A stretch of 64,000 nt of DNA, from the NCBI GenBank assembly GCA_030522415.1, contig CM060118.1:16186651-16250650 (forward strand). The letters run 5' to 3'. The notes under the pieces are model-generated. The model was not told the origin of the DNA, ran no database searches, and saw only the letters and a list, made by a program, of their open reading frames with translations. This document shows positions 61,267-64,000 of this stretch, piece by piece (position 1 is the first letter of the stretch; the number at the start of each line of letters is the position of its first letter). The position numbers and the translations under genes were made by a program. This DNA comes from Channallabes apus (Eukaryota > Chordata > Actinopteri > Siluriformes > Clariidae).

Positions 61267-61992
61267 TGCACTTTACCTTTAAAAAAGTAAAGAATTAATC
61301 CTGGAAGATAAGAGAGTGTGTGTGTGTGTGTGTGTGTGTGTGGCTAGAGTAAGTGGAGACTCTTGCTTTCAGCCCCTCCTGTCTCCCCCTTCTCATCTTA
61401 CACAGTAAAACTTTCTCCTCTCATCTGAAAATACACACACACATTAACGGAAAGACTGTTGTTCACTTCTAAATTAATTAAGCTTCTCCGCTTTATGTTA
61501 ATGTTGCTCGCTACAGCGTAACAGCCCGTTAATTCATGCTCATGTAATGATGAGATGGACAAACTGCTTGATGCCCGTTCTTTTATTTGCTGCATTGTCG
61601 GATTATAGTACAAGCTTTCGGGTGGATCCTGCACTTAAATCCAACAAAAAAAACTACTGAAGAACAAAACTCAGTCTCTATATCCTATTTTACATGTCGC
61701 ATTCGCGTTCAAACACACCGGACTGCATTACCCACAATGCATCTCCCGCACTGGACTACACTTACGTAAACAGTGGTCATAAATCAACGCCTCTCTCCCA
61801 CTGATTTTATCTGAAAAAAACTGTTTTATCTAAAAAAAAACACTTGTGTGAGTGCAAACTAAGACAATCACTGCTGTAAAGTAAAACAAACAAACAAATG
61901 GACCGCACCTTACCTCTGTGTGTGTCTCTTGCATTAATGCCTGTGTGTGTGGGTTGTGTCCGTGTGCGAGTGTGGTTTTACACTGTCGGCTA

Positions 61993-62026
<34 letters not shown>

Positions 62027-62041
62027 TGTGTGTGTGTGAAA

Positions 62042-62071
<30 letters not shown>
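61993..62071. repeat. (GT)n then (CA)n inverted microsatellite
   Basis: A GT run with one interruption (61993-62038) is followed by AAACAAA and a CA run (62043-62072). The two arms could pair as a hairpin. Confidence 0.93.
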
Positions 62072-62073
<2 letters not shown>

Positions 62074-62526
62074 GCGATGAGCTGAGGAAGAAAATGTTTT
62101 TTGAACCTCTGTATTGAGAATTTCTTTTGCTTTACTCGCGCGACCACATGTGTGTTATGATAAACGGTACACGCGCTGACCGAACACAAAATATGTTTTA
62201 CACACACACGTGGTATATCAAACGTGTTATAGTAAACAGTACATGCGTGCACGGATATTGATTATACCAGTAAGAGATGAGCACTAAGACCCAGCAGGGG
62301 AGACGATTACCCATAATTCGCAGCGCAAGAGAGAGAAAAACCGTTGGTTCAGTTGTGATGACGTGATACTTGCCGTCAAAACAAGAAGCGCATGCGTGAA
62401 ACATGATACTTGGTGCTCGTAAACCAAGACAACGCTCATTTACCAAAACAAAATTTATTAAAAATCTTTGCTTGTCTTGCGGAACACTCGTAAACCGTGT
62501 TATTCGTAATCCGAGGTTTCACTGTA

Positions 62527-63341
62527 AATGTATTAATTTAAATTCATTAATTTATTAATCTAAATAAGTGTAGGGAATATTTCATTTCTAGTGTATTTCA
62601 TGATATTATGTGTGCACGAGAACAGAGTGTTTTCTTTCTTTGACCTCGACACTCTGCACTATCAGCAAACATACCTTAGTATAAACTATGTTCAGGTCAT
62701 AAAACTGTTGGAGGCTCCTAACTAAGAACAACTCCCAGGCTGCTGTTCTTCTCCATATGATCTTTTATAAACATTCCGGACCAGATGTACCCACTCCTAT
62801 ACCCCTCCTTTTGGTACTTTTGAGTTCCCTGGTACCAGGTGGAACAAGCAGAATACAGGCAAAGCACTGAGTAGACAAAAGGGGGTCTACCAAAATTCAA
62901 GAAATCCTTACAATAAGCCATTGAGTCTGCTTGTAAAAAAGCTTTCATAAGAATACAAATGTTTTTCTGAACAAATAGCTTTTTCCAGTAACACATATAC
63001 ATTTTGTGCAACTTCCCCTGTGCGAGGTTTACAAATACCATTGTTCACATTCAGCTTGGTAAATAAAGTCTATTATTTTATTAATATATATTTTTTTTAA
63101 TCCTACTGGTTCAGTCGCTAGTCCTAAAAGGTGCATCTGTAGATTTTACAAATTGTGTGATTTGAAATTTTGGAACTTTTCGTAATTGATCCCAACATTT
63201 GAGTGAATAGAAATTTCCATAAATGTCTAATTATAAATGTCCATCGTGGAAAGCTTCAGTGGTCTGAATTCAAGTTTGTTGTTCAGAAAAGCAAGAATGC
63301 ATCTGCGTTTTTCACAAATCAGTTTGCTATATTGTTCCTTC
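62527..63341 (-). other. 3' flank / 3' UTR of the small membrane-protein gene
   Basis: No coding exon. On the - strand an AATAAA at 63081-63076 lies about 260 bases past the stop and is the likely poly(A) signal. Confidence 0.4.
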
Positions 63342-63766
63342 TTAAACTTCGTCTCTATCAAGCACATCACTGCTGAGTTTATCAGGACCATTTGCTGATT
63401 GGTTAAAGACAACTGCTGATTGGCCAGTTGCTGCCTGGTCCTGTATCTTCTTCTGTTTAATGAGCTGCCTGCGATGATAGAACAGGTATCCTGGCAACAG
63501 AAAGCCAGCGGCTGTGAAAATCAGCAGCCCAAAGTTGATCTGTAGGTGTAAAAATAACACATAAAAGTCTATCAGATGCAGCAAAGACTTTCAACTAATA
63601 CTTCCTGCCAAAAGAAGTTGCTGTTCCAGAGGAGCCTGGATCAAGGAAGGAAAACAACTAAAGGGGTTGGTGAAATTAATGGAATGGACTACTTGCACGC
63701 AGACTCGTGACGTACTTCCGCTTTGAAGTAATAGGGCTCGCTGAGTTCCGGTTTGTCGGCCATCAT
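63342..63766 (-). CDS. unidentified small single-pass membrane protein
   Basis: Two exons on the - strand: 63766-63716 (MMADKPELSEPYYFKAE; ATG ATG at 63766, donor GAA|GTACGT) and 63539-63342 (INFGLLIFTAAGFLL onward, TAA at 63344-63342). The 176-base intron ends in TACACCTACAG. Both junctions are phase 0, giving 82 residues. Residues about 18-38 form one hydrophobic segment with a central Pro. Basic residues follow (HRRQLIKQKK), suggesting a cytosolic C-terminus by the positive-inside rule. The tail is acidic/polar and ends DRDEV. There is no cleavable signal. I do not recognise the family. The composition, splice sites and compact size look like a real small integral membrane protein; a paired promoter with the exon on the other strand is likely. 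Confidence 0.62.
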
Positions 63767-63891
63767 GTTGGAGTTTGGAGGAAATGTTGTGTTTATAGAT
63801 TTCAGAAACAGCAGAAGGTATAAAACGTACACTGTTGTGTTCCGCTGTGTACATCTTCTGCGAAGTTCAACGGAACTTTAATTTTTCACAG

Positions 63892-64000
63892 TTTTCCTTC
63901 AGATGTGGACCTTAGAAAACGGTGGCGGCTTGTGAACTTCATATGCAGAGACGATTTTTGTCCTACCAGCAATTTTAAGGTTTGCAGTAAACATTTTAGC
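63892..64000 (+). CDS. THAP-type zinc finger, partial exon
   Basis: After an acceptor TTTTTCACAG (ending 63891) the + strand reads, from 63893, FPSDVDLRKRW, then a stretch with FICRDDFCP and VCSKHFS, and leaves the window open. FP.D..LR..W and the C-x2-H-F end are the invariant parts of the C2CH THAP DNA-binding finger. The N-terminal Cys pair should be in a preceding exon. The nearest candidate (KCCVYRF at about 63782-63802, donor AG|GTATAA at 63816-63817) lacks the normal C-x4-C and is in the wrong phase. The start is thus unresolved and the copy may be a host THAP gene or a decayed one. Confidence 0.55.

Larger units (their letters stand above)
59816..62524. mobile_element. TcMar-type TIR element (CAGTGGAACCTCGGATTACGA ends), nested
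   Basis: The left end CAGTGGAACCTCGGATTACG continues with AGCATAATTCG. The right end is its reverse complement with few changes (CGTAATCCGAGGTTTCACTG). TA flanks both ends (59814-59815; 62525-62526). Subterminal parts 'actcgtaaacc' also pair. It holds no recognisable transposase. A second TIR element (60006-61266) and GT/CA microsatellites (61317-61342; 61993-62071) lie within it. Confidence 0.75.

Noticed and set aside
61830..62252. 140-codon - strand frame
   Set aside because: Driven by GT/CA microsatellites inside a transposon.
1..64000. CRISPR arrays, operons, phage or plasmid genes
   Set aside because: The genome is vertebrate; repeats found are microsatellites and transposons with no spacer structure.

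Overview
The window is nuclear DNA of a ray-finned fish. Three split protein-coding genes can be rebuilt exon by exon with consensus splice sites and unbroken reading phase: zdhhc5 (+ strand, 22300-33515), tmx2 (- strand, 39531-48230) and med19 (+ strand, 48905-53955). The same three genes neighbour each other on human chromosome 11q12, which supports the assignments. The Tc1, hAT, Harbinger-like, L2 and tRNA-SINE repeats between them are typical of teleosts. A siluriform or other otophysan fish is plausible, but the sequence alone does not fix the species.

Layout. 1-4.5 kb: no gene, two tRNA-derived SINEs and a mariner scrap. 4.55-14.12 kb: one full-length L1 retrotransposon (- strand) flanked by a perfect 13-bp target-site duplication, split by an almost intact L2 retrotransposon (+ strand) and by a 924-bp TIR element inside ORF1. 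14.7-20.1 kb: two hAT remnants in gene-free DNA. 22.3-35.1 kb: zdhhc5, an eleven-exon DHHC palmitoyltransferase with one GC-AG intron and a hAT nested in an unclassified repeat in intron 8. 35.3-38.5 kb: Tc1 and mariner remnants. 39.5-48.2 kb: tmx2, whose 5.8-kb last intron holds three DNA transposons nested one in another. 48.2-48.9 kb: shared divergent promoter. 48.9-54 kb: med19. 55.6-57.7 kb: a Tc1 element split by a solo LTR. 59.8-62.5 kb: a TIR element with another TIR element inside it. 63.3-64 kb: a two-exon gene for an 82-residue single-pass membrane protein (- strand), divergent from an exon coding the second half of a THAP zinc finger that runs off the end.

The host genes serve general cell functions: protein S-acylation at membranes (zdhhc5), an ER/MAM thioredoxin-related membrane protein (tmx2) and a Mediator head-module subunit (med19). 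No operon, CRISPR array, tRNA gene or rRNA gene was seen. The most informative features are the nested insertions, several of which can be delimited to the base because the target-site duplications and the interrupted reading frames agree. No new biological system is claimed; the best candidates for something undescribed are the AGTGGTGCTTGC-ended repeat, the THAP/small-membrane-protein pair and the 82-residue protein itself.
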